From a bacterium (lineage in GTDB: Bacteria > JAMOTN01), in assembly GCA_027062325.1 (NCBI GenBank), contig JAMOTN010000050.1:1-28465 (forward strand): 28,465 bases of DNA. The letters are read 5' to 3'. This document shows positions 15,774-23,815 of the stretch, in pieces (positions within the stretch are counted from its first letter, which is position 1; the number at the start of each line of letters is the position of its first letter). The position numbers and the translations under genes are program-made. The notes under the pieces are model-generated. The model was not told the origin of the DNA, did not search any database, and was given only the letters and a program-made list of their open reading frames with translations.

Positions 15774-16340
15774 GTGAATTTGGAAAAGGTGATTGTTGTC
15801 TTGAAGAAGGTACTTATATTGGGAATAATAATTTGGATAATGGGGATGGAAGCAGTTTTTGCCAAGGCTACGTTTGAGATTACTTCAGAAATTAACCTTA
15901 AAGCTGATAATGCTTCGAAAACAATTACTCGTATTAACCGATCAAATCTTGCTCAGTCTGAGCAGAAGAAAGAAAAATCCAAAGTTTCTCATTCTCCTTT
16001 GAATGCGATTTACAACAATGCTTATCCAAATAGATTGAAAGAGTTAATACTGGATGTTGGAATGTGGTTTTTTGTAATACTTGCTTCAATACTTTCACTT
16101 GCTTGGTTGTTGAAGAAAGGGGTTGTACCAAGATTTGGAATTAGCCGCTATCAGCGTGTTGTTGATAGTATAACTTTACCCAATGGTGTTACGTGCTATA
16201 TTGTGCAGGTTGGGCAGTCTTCTACGGAGGCAAACTTTTTCTACATTGTTGTGACATCTGCAAATGCAGTATCAGTTGCCCCTCTTTCAGATTTAGATTC
16301 CCAACGTTTGTTTACGGTTTTAAATGATACATTGAATTGA
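15774..16340 (+). CDS. FliO-like membrane protein
   Basis: 188-residue protein. An N-terminal signal-like helix (about 7-25, then AVFA) is followed by a Ser/Lys-rich exposed linker, a second helix (about 90-112, GMWFFVILASILSLAWLLKKG), and a cytoplasmic beta domain containing VVDSITLPNGVTCYIVQVG and VVTSANAVSVAPLS. This is the plan of FliO, which helps assemble the flagellar export core FliP. No fliP or fliQ follows; the gene is next to a convergent minus-strand gene with 22 bases between stops. Sequence identity to FliO is weak, so this is a structural guess. GTG 15774 has GGGGGA at 15761-15766. Confidence 0.45.
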   Translation: MNLEKVIVVLKKVLILGIIIWIMGMEAVFAKATFEITSEINLKADNASKTITRINRSNLAQSEQKKEKSKVSHSPLNAIYNNAYPNRLKELILDVGMWFFVILASILSLAWLLKKGVVPRFGISRYQRVVDSITLPNGVTCYIVQVGQSSTEANFFYIVVTSANAVSVAPLSDLDSQRLFTVLNDTLN

Positions 16341-16362
16341 ACTTTGACAGTGTGTTGTACTG

Positions 16363-19300
16363 CTATCTCATCTCTATTCTGGAGCGTGGTGTAGGCCTTA
16401 CTGGAGAAGGTGCAGTGGGCGAGGGGGATATCAAGTTTATTGATCGCCTACGTATGAAACGAGATATGTTTGTGTTTGAAGCAGAGAAAACCTTGAACAT
16501 GGATTTTCCAGAGGCTTTAGCTGATAGTTTAGCTTTTCTTATGTTTAAAGTGATCTTAAGTCTTCTTTTAAAGCCGTTGAGGTCTTTTGTTTCTATTATA
16601 AGGGGCAAACTTTGCCCTGCCATTTTGTCCCAGAAAATGAATTCTAGAGCTATTATTTTGCCTTCTACAGATGCGAAAATTGGAAGCTCTGGGGTTAGAT
16701 CAGTTAATTTAACACCGCTAGTTCCTTCAATCTGATCTATATTTTCGATTCCCTTCAATATGGCACCTGTAAAAAGTGAATTTGGTAAAAACCTTAATTT
16801 TATCATTCCGGATTTCAAAGCAGAGTTTTGAATTGGGTCAAATTCTCCAAAGTTGACTTTGAGTTTGAATGGAGTGGTTCGAACGATGGATGGTGCCGAG
16901 TTGTTGACGTATATTTTTAGTTCTTTTATACCTGCATTGGATGGATCTTGTGAGTTATCGTAAGGAACTATGGTAAGTAAGTAAGGAATCTTTGTATATA
17001 TCTCGAATTCATAGGAAGCTTCTTTTTCATTGTTTGCTGCCTCTCTAAGTATTATGTCACGCCAATTATTGCCGAGCATGTCATTTAGGATGGTTTTGAT
17101 TTTGTTCATTTGATGTGCGGAAACATAAGGTAGAGAGTTTGAACTTATAAAGATTTGAGTTAACTGTTTAATCATTGATCTGTTGTTGGAAGAGTCTATT
17201 AGATTGAACATAATTTTAAATGGATTGTCGTTTTCTTCTTGATAGTAGGCTTCTAGTAATCTGTCTATATTGGAGGATATGGAGTTAACTGAGTTTTTAA
17301 TATTATCTAATGCTTGCTTGAACGAGTAAAACCAGACATCAGGAATTGTATAATCTTCTGCGGCTTTGAAAGAGGCTATCAGATTTGCTCTTACTATATT
17401 TCTGCTAAAGTCTTTTCTAAGCATACGATATAGATTAGCAATTATATTTGGTCTGTCATTGTCAAGAGAGATAACTTGAAATGCCCTTGGGAAGTAAAAC
17501 GGTAGAACTTTTGATTTAACAGTGTTGAATTCATATCTATCGGTAAATATTTCGCTTTCTTTTATTCTGAATGAAATGTTTCCTTTGATTTGGGATTTGA
17601 GTGTGTTATTTATTGGAAGTTTATAACCGTAAATTTTCTCAAATACGTCACTTGGCCTGCCTAATTGATCTAGTATTCTGTCTTTGGAACCACGAATTCC
17701 ATAGTCATAGGCTAAAAGATAGATGTAAAAATTGGTATCTCCGCACGATGAGGGAGCCATAAGAGTTGTGAATAGGGATTTAACCTTCAGTGATCCTCGC
17801 TCACTATTTACGGGACTGATATCAAAACTTCTGTCTTCTTCCCATATTAGAGGAACAGCTCCAGAATTGTGGGGAGAGACAAAGAAAGATAAAACATCAC
17901 AATTCAGTTGTTCATCTTCGGTATATCTATTGGCATCGGTGACGAACAAAGTGATGGGGATTATGTCTCCACTCGGCATAATTTCCTTGTAAGTGTAAGG
18001 ATTACCTCCATTTGATGGTCTGCTGTCTCCCATCATAAGTGGTGGAGTAATGTCTAAAATCAAAAAGCCGAAAGGAGGTGTCGTGATGTACTTGGTGTCA
18101 CGAGATTCTTCAAATCTCAGTCTTGCATCGTCATCGCCTCTTTTTTCGACGTATATATTCACCTCAGAAATTTTAAACTTAATGTAAAATTCTACTGGGG
18201 AATTTGTAGGGTACTTCATAAATTCGTCGGCAAGTTTCAGTTTTATTGTGACTTTTGAATTTTCATTATCATTCTCAACTTTGTATTTAGAAGCTCCAGG
18301 TCTTATAGTATTTGAAATTTTATAGACAATTTTATTGGCAGAACGGTCAATGGTTTCTAAATCAGCATTTTTAATAAGTGGTTTTCCAGCACTTGCCAAG
18401 TCGAAGAGGTAGGGGAATTTGGTTTTGATTATGACGTAGACTTTTTCAAGAGCCATAGCTTTCATTATTAGAATCCTCCTTCTAGAATCAGATAATCTGG
18501 CAGTAGTTATAGGATCGTCGTTTAGTTTAACTTTGGCTATTATCTCATCTCCTTCTTTGCTTGTTTCTATTGAGATATGATGATTAAAGTATTTGCGTAT
18601 GTGCGTTCTGTCTTTAAAGAATTGGGAATTCTTAAAAATTGCTTCTACCTTTAAGTTAATTTGAGAGTCTTCTACACACCAACCGTTATTGTACATTGCA
18701 TTTCTTTCGTTGATTGCATCTCGGATTATGTCTTGGGTGATCGTCGCTGCACCTCCTGCACCTGTTAAGACGGTGTATATTCCAGTTAAAAATCCCCATA
18801 CATCTGCAAATGAAGAGGTGCGACCAAGAATTGCAAAATACGATTTTTTAACTTTTACTTCTAAAGAAGGAGTGTTTTGAATAACTTTGTAAGTGTCTTT
18901 TGGTAAAAAAGTTATGTCATTTTCCAAAGTTGTAGCGGTGGTAGCGTTTATAGTAAAAGCAATTGATGGAGCACTGGTAGAAGTTAGAACTTCAAGTGTT
19001 GCAGAGACAAATGCTATTCTATCTGGTGCTGTTATTGCTCCTGGAACGGTAGAAAAAAGCGTGTAAAATTCTGTGTAATCATTGGAAGATAAGTTTTCGT
19101 AGTTTATGATTACCATTGCTTTGTAGGGTTTAGAAGATCCAGAATAGACAAGTAGGCCATTTTTGAGATTGTTGATTAGGCTGTTTGCCTCAATGTTTCT
19201 GTCAATGTATGATACCCATCTACCATCTTGAGTAAGTATTTTTGACGATAGATGAACGTCACCTGATATATTGACATTCCCTAGAGAGGGAACTTTTAGG

Positions 19301-19407
19301 TAGACGCTGCCGTTGTTTATTAAAAATGAGAATGCAGAGGAGGAGATATTTAATACTATGAATGCGAGTATTAAAAATGAGCGAGTTCTCAATTTTATTC
19401 CAGCCAT
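16363..19407 (-). CDS. Giant exported protein of unknown function (lone minus-strand gene)
   Basis: A 1014-residue protein, the only minus-strand gene in the window. Start ATG at 19407 with GGGGTGATT upstream; a signal peptide covers residues 1-27 (basic MAGIKLRTR, a hydrophobic core, SSAFS). Beyond it I see long beta-rich, Asn/Ser/Ile-rich stretches like immunoglobulin/cadherin-type folds (FLILDITPPLMMGDS, PITLFVTDANRY, YLLTIVPYDNSQDPS, LKIYVNNSAPSI), separated by helical segments (near 670-770). The tail is basic and proline-rich (PSPTAPSPVRPTP). I found no enzyme motif, repeat unit or sortase signal. It may be a cell-surface or periplasmic structural protein. It is divergent from the DASS transporter gene and convergent with the FliO-like gene. 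Confidence 0.85.
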   Translation of the reverse strand: MAGIKLRTRSFLILAFIVLNISSSAFSFLINNGSVYLKVPSLGNVNISGDVHLSSKILTQDGRWVSYIDRNIEANSLINNLKNGLLVYSGSSKPYKAMVIINYENLSSNDYTEFYTLFSTVPGAITAPDRIAFVSATLEVLTSTSAPSIAFTINATTATTLENDITFLPKDTYKVIQNTPSLEVKVKKSYFAILGRTSSFADVWGFLTGIYTVLTGAGGAATITQDIIRDAINERNAMYNNGWCVEDSQINLKVEAIFKNSQFFKDRTHIRKYFNHHISIETSKEGDEIIAKVKLNDDPITTARLSDSRRRILIMKAMALEKVYVIIKTKFPYLFDLASAGKPLIKNADLETIDRSANKIVYKISNTIRPGASKYKVENDNENSKVTIKLKLADEFMKYPTNSPVEFYIKFKISEVNIYVEKRGDDDARLRFEESRDTKYITTPPFGFLILDITPPLMMGDSRPSNGGNPYTYKEIMPSGDIIPITLFVTDANRYTEDEQLNCDVLSFFVSPHNSGAVPLIWEEDRSFDISPVNSERGSLKVKSLFTTLMAPSSCGDTNFYIYLLAYDYGIRGSKDRILDQLGRPSDVFEKIYGYKLPINNTLKSQIKGNISFRIKESEIFTDRYEFNTVKSKVLPFYFPRAFQVISLDNDRPNIIANLYRMLRKDFSRNIVRANLIASFKAAEDYTIPDVWFYSFKQALDNIKNSVNSISSNIDRLLEAYYQEENDNPFKIMFNLIDSSNNRSMIKQLTQIFISSNSLPYVSAHQMNKIKTILNDMLGNNWRDIILREAANNEKEASYEFEIYTKIPYLLTIVPYDNSQDPSNAGIKELKIYVNNSAPSIVRTTPFKLKVNFGEFDPIQNSALKSGMIKLRFLPNSLFTGAILKGIENIDQIEGTSGVKLTDLTPELPIFASVEGKIIALEFIFWDKMAGQSLPLIIETKDLNGFKRRLKITLNIRKAKLSAKASGKSMFKVFSASNTNISRFIRRRSINLISPSPTAPSPVRPTPRSRIEMR

Positions 19408-19421
19408 AGTGAATCACCCCA

Positions 19422-19434
19422 CTTCAAATTGAAG
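19422..19434. promoter_or_regulatory. Perfect dyad in the divergent control region
   Basis: CTTCAAATTGAAG is a perfect inverted repeat with one central base. Its right arm TTGAAG coincides with the likely -35 of the plus-strand promoter, and it lies 15 bases upstream of the minus-strand ATG. Candidate operator for both directions; the binding protein is unknown. Confidence 0.4.
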
Positions 19435-19456
19435 ATAATCTAATTTTTCCTATAAT
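19429..19456 (+). promoter_or_regulatory. Candidate promoter of the transporter-kdsA run
   Basis: TTGAAG (19429-19434) and a perfect TATAAT (19451-19456) are 16 bases apart. The transcript would start near 19463 and have a 130-base leader before the ATG at 19596. This is the best consensus promoter match noticed in the window, and lies in its largest intergenic space. Confidence 0.5.
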
Positions 19457-19478
19457 ATTAGACGCATGAGTGTAAGGA

Positions 19479-19538
19479 TAAATCAATTTATTGAAATTCT
19501 ATTTTTTTAGGAAAAGCTATAAATGTAAGATTGATTTA
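19479..19538. repeat. Nine-base inverted repeat in the transporter leader
   Basis: TAAATCAAT at 19479-19487 and its exact reverse complement ATTGATTTA at 19530-19538 are separated by 42 bases, inside the predicted leader of the transporter gene. It could form a long-range leader stem or be a pair of regulator half-sites, but chance in AT-rich DNA is not excluded. The rest of this 188-base gap shows nothing else I can name. Confidence 0.3.
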
Positions 19539-19595
19539 GGCGGCAGGTGAGTGCAGGGTGAAAGTGGGAAAAAACTATGATTGGAGGGATCAGTG

Positions 19596-20801
19596 ATGGA
19601 ATGGTTGCTTGCCGCCTGGATTGCGGGAATTGTGATTACTCTTGGATTTGAGTTGTTAAGCATCGGTGAGGTATCAATCCTAACAGTTGTTTTTTTGATT
19701 TTTTCAAAAATTTTGACTCCTAAAGAGGTTTTTTCAAACTTTTCTAAGGATGTTGTATTTTTAGTTATGTTTCTATTTCCAATGGGAGAAGCTCTTTTTA
19801 AAAGTGGATTTTCTGAATTTAAAGCTTCCCGAATCGTTGAATGGGCCAGAGGGAATCTTAAGTTAGCGGTAATAGGTTTGAGTTTGTTTGCTATGTTTGT
19901 AAGTGCCTTCACTACCAATACTGGTACGACGCTGTGTTTGTTGCCTATAGCTGCTTCTCTGGCTAGGAAATTTTCTGAAAGGGGAGGAAAGAATGATTAT
20001 TCTACTTTAATTTACTTATCTCTTGCGATATCTGCCTCTATTGGTGGAACACTTACCTTGATAGGAACACCACCCAACATAATAGTTGCAGGTTTTGAAA
20101 AGAGCATAGGATTCTTTGATTTTTTGAAGTTTGGGCTTCCAATGGCGCTATTTTGGCTTTTTTATCTGTATGTAGCAGTGCCTAAGACGGATGTCAAAAT
20201 TGAGTTAACTAAACCCAAAGTTGATTGGAGGGTACCTGTGGTTTTTGCTTTGTTACTCTTGGCTTTTTTATTTAAAAAGTACACAGCTTTTTCATATGCT
20301 TCTTTTGCACTTCTTGCTGTTGCAGCTTTGATATTTATGAGAGTATTGACAGTAAAAGAGGTGTATGCCTCTATCGATTGGAACGTTGTATTTTTGGTGT
20401 GGGCTATGTATGGCGTAAGTTTAGCTATGAAAAAGACAGGATTGTTGCACGACATTGTAGCAGTCCTTGTGAAGCACTTTTCTCCTACAGTAGCTATGGT
20501 GATACTATTGGCACTTGCCTACGTATTAGCAAACTTTGTTTCCCACACTGCAACGACTCTTATACTTGCTCCTATAATTGCAGCCATGCCACTTGATGGT
20601 ATGAAAGTGTTTTGGTTGATGGCTTTGGCTTTTTCTACAAGTGTTGCTTGTGCTACCCCGCTTGGAACGCCTCCGAATGCGATAGTTTACTCGGCTGGAA
20701 AGTTGAAATTTAAAGATTTCTTTAAAGTTGGAATGATAATACTTGCTTTTGCTATCGTAGAGTTGATGGTGCTTTATTGGGGATGGAGATGGATAAATTA
20801 A
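19596..20801 (+). CDS. DASS/SLC13-family anion symporter
   Basis: 401-residue inner-membrane transporter with about 11 helices. It carries the two helix-hairpin SNT-type motifs of the divalent anion:Na+ symporter family, LTLIGTPPNIIV in the first half and CATPLGTPPNAIV in the second, with SHTATTLILAP and TNTGTTLCLLP blocks before them. DASS proteins carry dicarboxylates, citrate, phosphate or sulfate; the substrate cannot be told from the sequence. ATG 19596 is chosen with GGAGGG at 19583-19588. It starts the run to kdsA (23 bases ahead), although a role in LPS synthesis is not implied. Confidence 0.85.
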   Translation: MEWLLAAWIAGIVITLGFELLSIGEVSILTVVFLIFSKILTPKEVFSNFSKDVVFLVMFLFPMGEALFKSGFSEFKASRIVEWARGNLKLAVIGLSLFAMFVSAFTTNTGTTLCLLPIAASLARKFSERGGKNDYSTLIYLSLAISASIGGTLTLIGTPPNIIVAGFEKSIGFFDFLKFGLPMALFWLFYLYVAVPKTDVKIELTKPKVDWRVPVVFALLLLAFLFKKYTAFSYASFALLAVAALIFMRVLTVKEVYASIDWNVVFLVWAMYGVSLAMKKTGLLHDIVAVLVKHFSPTVAMVILLALAYVLANFVSHTATTLILAPIIAAMPLDGMKVFWLMALAFSTSVACATPLGTPPNAIVYSAGKLKFKDFFKVGMIILAFAIVELMVLYWGWRWIN

Positions 20802-20824
20802 GTGTTGAGTTAGGAGGGAGTTGA

Positions 20825-21631
20825 ATGAAGGATTTCGTTTTTATTGCAGGACCTTGTGTAATAGAGGAAAACAGTAGTTTAGATGAGGCTGCAGCTTTTT
20901 TAAAGGAGCTGTTTGAGAAAATGGGATTACTTGATAATTTTTACTTCAAAGCCTCCTATGACAAAGCAAATAGGACAAGTTTAGATTCCTACAGAGGGGT
21001 TGGATTGGCCAGAGGTGTAGAGATGCTTGCTGAAGTTAAAGAAAAGTACGGGGTGAAAATATTGACGGATATACATCTACCACAAGAGGCTTTTATAGCA
21101 GCAGAAGTTGCAGATATTCTTCAAGTACCGGCGTTCTTGTGCAGACAGACGGATATAGTGGTGGCTGCTGCTAAAGCTTGCGCTGCCAGTGGATGCAAAG
21201 GAGTTAATATTAAAAAAGGACAATTTATGGATCCTATGGATATGAAATTTTCTGTTGAAAAAGTGAAGCGTACGAACTCAAAAGCAGAAGTATGGGTTAC
21301 AGAAAGGGGAACGTTTTTTGGATACGGAAATTTGGTTGTAGATTATAAGGGAGTTGTCAGAATGCGAGAAGCAAATTTTGCAGATAAGGTTGTATTTGAT
21401 GCTACTCACTCTGTTCAGCAGAGAGAAGGTAAGGTGACAGGTGGGAACAGAGACTATGCTCTTTATCTTGCTAGAGCTGCTGCTGCTGTGGGAGTAGATG
21501 GAATATTTGCTGAAGTTCATCCGGAGCCAGATAAAGCTCTTTCTGATGCAAAAAATAGCCTTAATTTTGAACTTTATGAGAGATTGGTTAAAGATGTTTT
21601 GGATATAAGAAGAACGCTTGGGTTTGAGTAA
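20825..21631 (+). CDS. kdsA: KdsA, Kdo-8-phosphate synthase, metal-dependent type
   Basis: Condenses phosphoenolpyruvate and arabinose-5-phosphate to Kdo-8-phosphate, a step of LPS core synthesis in the cytoplasm. 268 residues with IAGPCVIEE, KASYDKANRTS, KKGQFMDPMDM and VFDATHSVQ. Cys11, His194, Glu229 and Asp240 correspond to the metal ligands of the Aquifex-type enzyme (Cys11 in AGPC), so this is the metal-dependent class rather than the enteric Asn form. GGAGGGAG precedes the ATG. The kdsD gene follows about 30 bases later, consistent with coordinated Kdo synthesis. Confidence 0.97.
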   Translation: MKDFVFIAGPCVIEENSSLDEAAAFLKELFEKMGLLDNFYFKASYDKANRTSLDSYRGVGLARGVEMLAEVKEKYGVKILTDIHLPQEAFIAAEVADILQVPAFLCRQTDIVVAAAKACAASGCKGVNIKKGQFMDPMDMKFSVEKVKRTNSKAEVWVTERGTFFGYGNLVVDYKGVVRMREANFADKVVFDATHSVQQREGKVTGGNRDYALYLARAAAAVGVDGIFAEVHPEPDKALSDAKNSLNFELYERLVKDVLDIRRTLGFE

Positions 21632-21670
21632 AAAAATGTGTAATAACTTCTAAAAGAGTAGGTGGTAGGT

Positions 21671-22654
21671 GTGGAAAATTTAAAAAATGAGCTTTTGGAG
21701 GTTGCAAGAGAAGTTTTACAAAAGGAGTCGGAAGCTATAAAACAGCTTTGTAAAGAGAAGAAAGACATTGTTAAGGCAGCAGAACTTATTTTAGCTACTG
21801 AAGGACAGGTTATAACTTCTGGTATGGGAAAAAGTGGCTTTATTGCTCGCAAAATGGCTGCGACTCTTTCCAGTGTTGGAGTGCCAGCTACGTATTTGCA
21901 TCCTTCTGAGGCTTTGCATGGTGATGTAGGTGTTATAACATCTAAAGATACTTTGATTCTTTACTCTAAAAGTGGACGTACTTCAGAAGTGGTTCAGGTT
22001 TTGCAGCTTGCCCGAAGACTAGGAGTTGGAGTTGTAGGAATAACTGCCGAGCCTTTAAGTCCTTTGGCACAAAACAGTGATGTATTTATCAACATAAGGG
22101 TAAAAGAAGAAGCACCGCCGTTATTTGTTGCTCCAACTGTCTCCACAACTGCAATGCTTGCAGTTTCTGATGCAATTGCTATGGTAACTGTGAAGGAGCG
22201 TAATTTTACAAAACGAGATTTTGCGAAGTTACATCCCGGAGGAGCTTTAGGGAAAATGATGTTGGTTGATGTTGCAAGTTTGATGGTGACTGGAGATGGA
22301 ATACCGCGCGTGACTCCTGATGCTTCTTTTGCTGATCTTTTAGTTGAAATGTCTGTGAAGAGTTTAGGGTGTGCAATAGTGTTTGAGGATTTGAAGGATA
22401 TGAAAAGTATGATAGGAATAGTTACAGATGGAGACTTACGTCGGTTTGTTGTTAAGCATGACGATCCCTTTAAGTTTATGGTTAAAGACATTATGACTCG
22501 TAATCCAAAAGTTATTAAAAGTACCGCCCTTGCAGATGAAGCTTTGCGTATTATGGAGGATAACAAGATTACTGTGGTACCAGTTTTAGATGAAAAAGGA
22601 TTGGTGGTTGGGGTTCTCCATATGCATCACATACTTCAGGCAAAGTTAGTGTAA
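21671..22654 (+). CDS. kdsD: KdsD, arabinose-5-phosphate isomerase (KpsF/GutQ type)
   Basis: Isomerises ribulose-5-phosphate to arabinose-5-phosphate, the substrate of KdsA. 327 residues: a SIS domain (about 30-190) with TSGMGKSGFIARKMAATL, HPSEALHGDVG and SKSGRTSEV, the catalytic-loop KLHPGGALGK, then two CBS domains (about 200-325) as in KpsF/KdsD. It lies between kdsA and kdsC, so the biosynthetic rather than the sugar-alcohol (GutQ) role is likely. GTG 21671 is preferred (AGGTGG 5 bases upstream); GTG 21662 would start inside that site. Confidence 0.95.
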   Translation: MENLKNELLEVAREVLQKESEAIKQLCKEKKDIVKAAELILATEGQVITSGMGKSGFIARKMAATLSSVGVPATYLHPSEALHGDVGVITSKDTLILYSKSGRTSEVVQVLQLARRLGVGVVGITAEPLSPLAQNSDVFINIRVKEEAPPLFVAPTVSTTAMLAVSDAIAMVTVKERNFTKRDFAKLHPGGALGKMMLVDVASLMVTGDGIPRVTPDASFADLLVEMSVKSLGCAIVFEDLKDMKSMIGIVTDGDLRRFVVKHDDPFKFMVKDIMTRNPKVIKSTALADEALRIMEDNKITVVPVLDEKGLVVGVLHMHHILQAKLV

Positions 22655-22679
22655 AGTGAGTTGGTTGATGGAGGGGATT

Positions 22680-23303
22680 ATGGTGGAAGGAGTAAACTTT
22701 GAAAAGATTTTAAAAGATTGGGCTGATACTTTGAGAGACATAAAAGTTATTTTTTGTGACATAGATGGAGTTATGACTACAGGTGGTATTCAGATGATAA
22801 ATGTTGCTGGGCATATGGGGGAGTTGATGGCATTTTCAGGTCACGATGGAATAGCAACTCGTATGGCTCGGCTTGCTGGTTTGAAAGTTTGTTGGATAAC
22901 AGGTAGGGGAAATGAAATAGTATTTGCAAGGGCAAAAAGACTCTGGGTTAATGCTGTTGTTACTGAGTGTATGGAAAAAGATAAAGCAGCAGAAAGGCTT
23001 TTGAGTGAGTTTGACTTGCATTGGAGTGAGGCATGTGCAATTGGGGATGATATAATTGATGTTCCTATGGTGGAAAAGGCTGGATTTGGAGTTGCTGTTA
23101 AGAATGCTTCTATTGAGTTAAAGGAGGTTGCAAATTACGTCACAGTTAATGAAGGTGGAAGAGGAGCGGTTCGTGAAGTGATAGAGTTGATATTAAGGGC
23201 TAAGAACGCATGGGAAGAGAGCTTTGAAAGTTTGAAGGCAATTTCTTCAAAGACGGAGAGTTTTTACTGGATTGAACAGCCTGAGTTTTTAAAGGGGCGG
23301 TAA
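22680..23303 (+). CDS. kdsC: KdsC, Kdo-8-phosphate phosphatase (HAD)
   Basis: HAD-superfamily phosphatase that removes phosphate from Kdo-8-phosphate. 207 residues with DIDG (Asp27 nucleophile, Asp29), ITGR (73-76), a lysine in MEKDKAAE, and GDDIIDVPM (Asp123/124) for Mg2+. It lacks a cap domain, as KdsC does. A C-terminal extension of about 25-30 residues after the usual end (KNAWEESFESLKAI) is slightly long for the family. GGAGGGG (22670-22676) supports ATG 22680. It starts 25 bases after kdsD and precedes lptC by 8. Confidence 0.93.
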   Translation: MVEGVNFEKILKDWADTLRDIKVIFCDIDGVMTTGGIQMINVAGHMGELMAFSGHDGIATRMARLAGLKVCWITGRGNEIVFARAKRLWVNAVVTECMEKDKAAERLLSEFDLHWSEACAIGDDIIDVPMVEKAGFGVAVKNASIELKEVANYVTVNEGGRGAVREVIELILRAKNAWEESFESLKAISSKTESFYWIEQPEFLKGR

Positions 23304-23311
23304 TTTGAAGT

Positions 23312-23815
23312 ATGCGCTACTTTTTTATACTGTTTGTTCTGTTGGGAGTAATTGTTTGGTTTTCCAAAGAAAAGGAGTATAAGGGATGGAAAGGTGTAAA
23401 GTTTCGTGAAGCAACATTTTATGATGGTAAGGGCGTTGGAAGAGCAAAATGGTGCTGGCGTGATACTAACAGAAATGTATTTATTGTTTGGATGGGTACT
23501 GTCGAAATGGGAGGTCAGAAGTTTACTGCAACCGATGCGACCTATGAAGCTAAAAAATACCGTCTTTATGTTTCTGACTTTTGGGAATTCACAACGGATG
23601 AAGTTTTTTGGGCAAGGAGGGGTCTTTACAAAACTAAGATAAAAAAATTTGATGGAGAGGGGGGAGTTTTATATCGTAATTCGACGGTTGAGGTGCATGC
23701 TTCGAAGATACACGTTGAGGAAGAGTATGGAAGGTATGAGTTTTATGATAGTGTAGAGGTGGTAAGACTTAAAACTAAAGGAAGTATTGGAGTGAGAAAA
23801 AATGATGCGAAATAA
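23312..23815 (+). CDS. LptC-like LPS transport protein
   Basis: 167-residue protein with an N-terminal membrane helix (1-17) and a beta-rich periplasmic part. The pattern of YKGWKGVKFREATFYDGKG and repeated strands (EMGGQKFTATDATYE, EVHASKIHVEEEY) fits the LptC/OstA beta-jellyroll that passes LPS from the ABC transporter to LptA. Position is diagnostic: kdsC directly before, LptA-like protein overlapping behind. Identity is weak enough that I leave the symbol empty. Confidence 0.65.
   Translation: MRYFFILFVLLGVIVWFSKEKEYKGWKGVKFREATFYDGKGVGRAKWCWRDTNRNVFIVWMGTVEMGGQKFTATDATYEAKKYRLYVSDFWEFTTDEVFWARRGLYKTKIKKFDGEGGVLYRNSTVEVHASKIHVEEEYGRYEFYDSVEVVRLKTKGSIGVRKNDAK

Noticed and set aside
16603-16617. 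GGGCAAACTTTGCCC as a terminator
   Set aside because: It is inside the minus-strand coding region, has almost no loop and no T-run follows on either strand.
16337-16735. Plus-strand open frame after the FliO-like gene
   Set aside because: It runs against the well supported minus-strand gene and encodes low-complexity residues without family signs.
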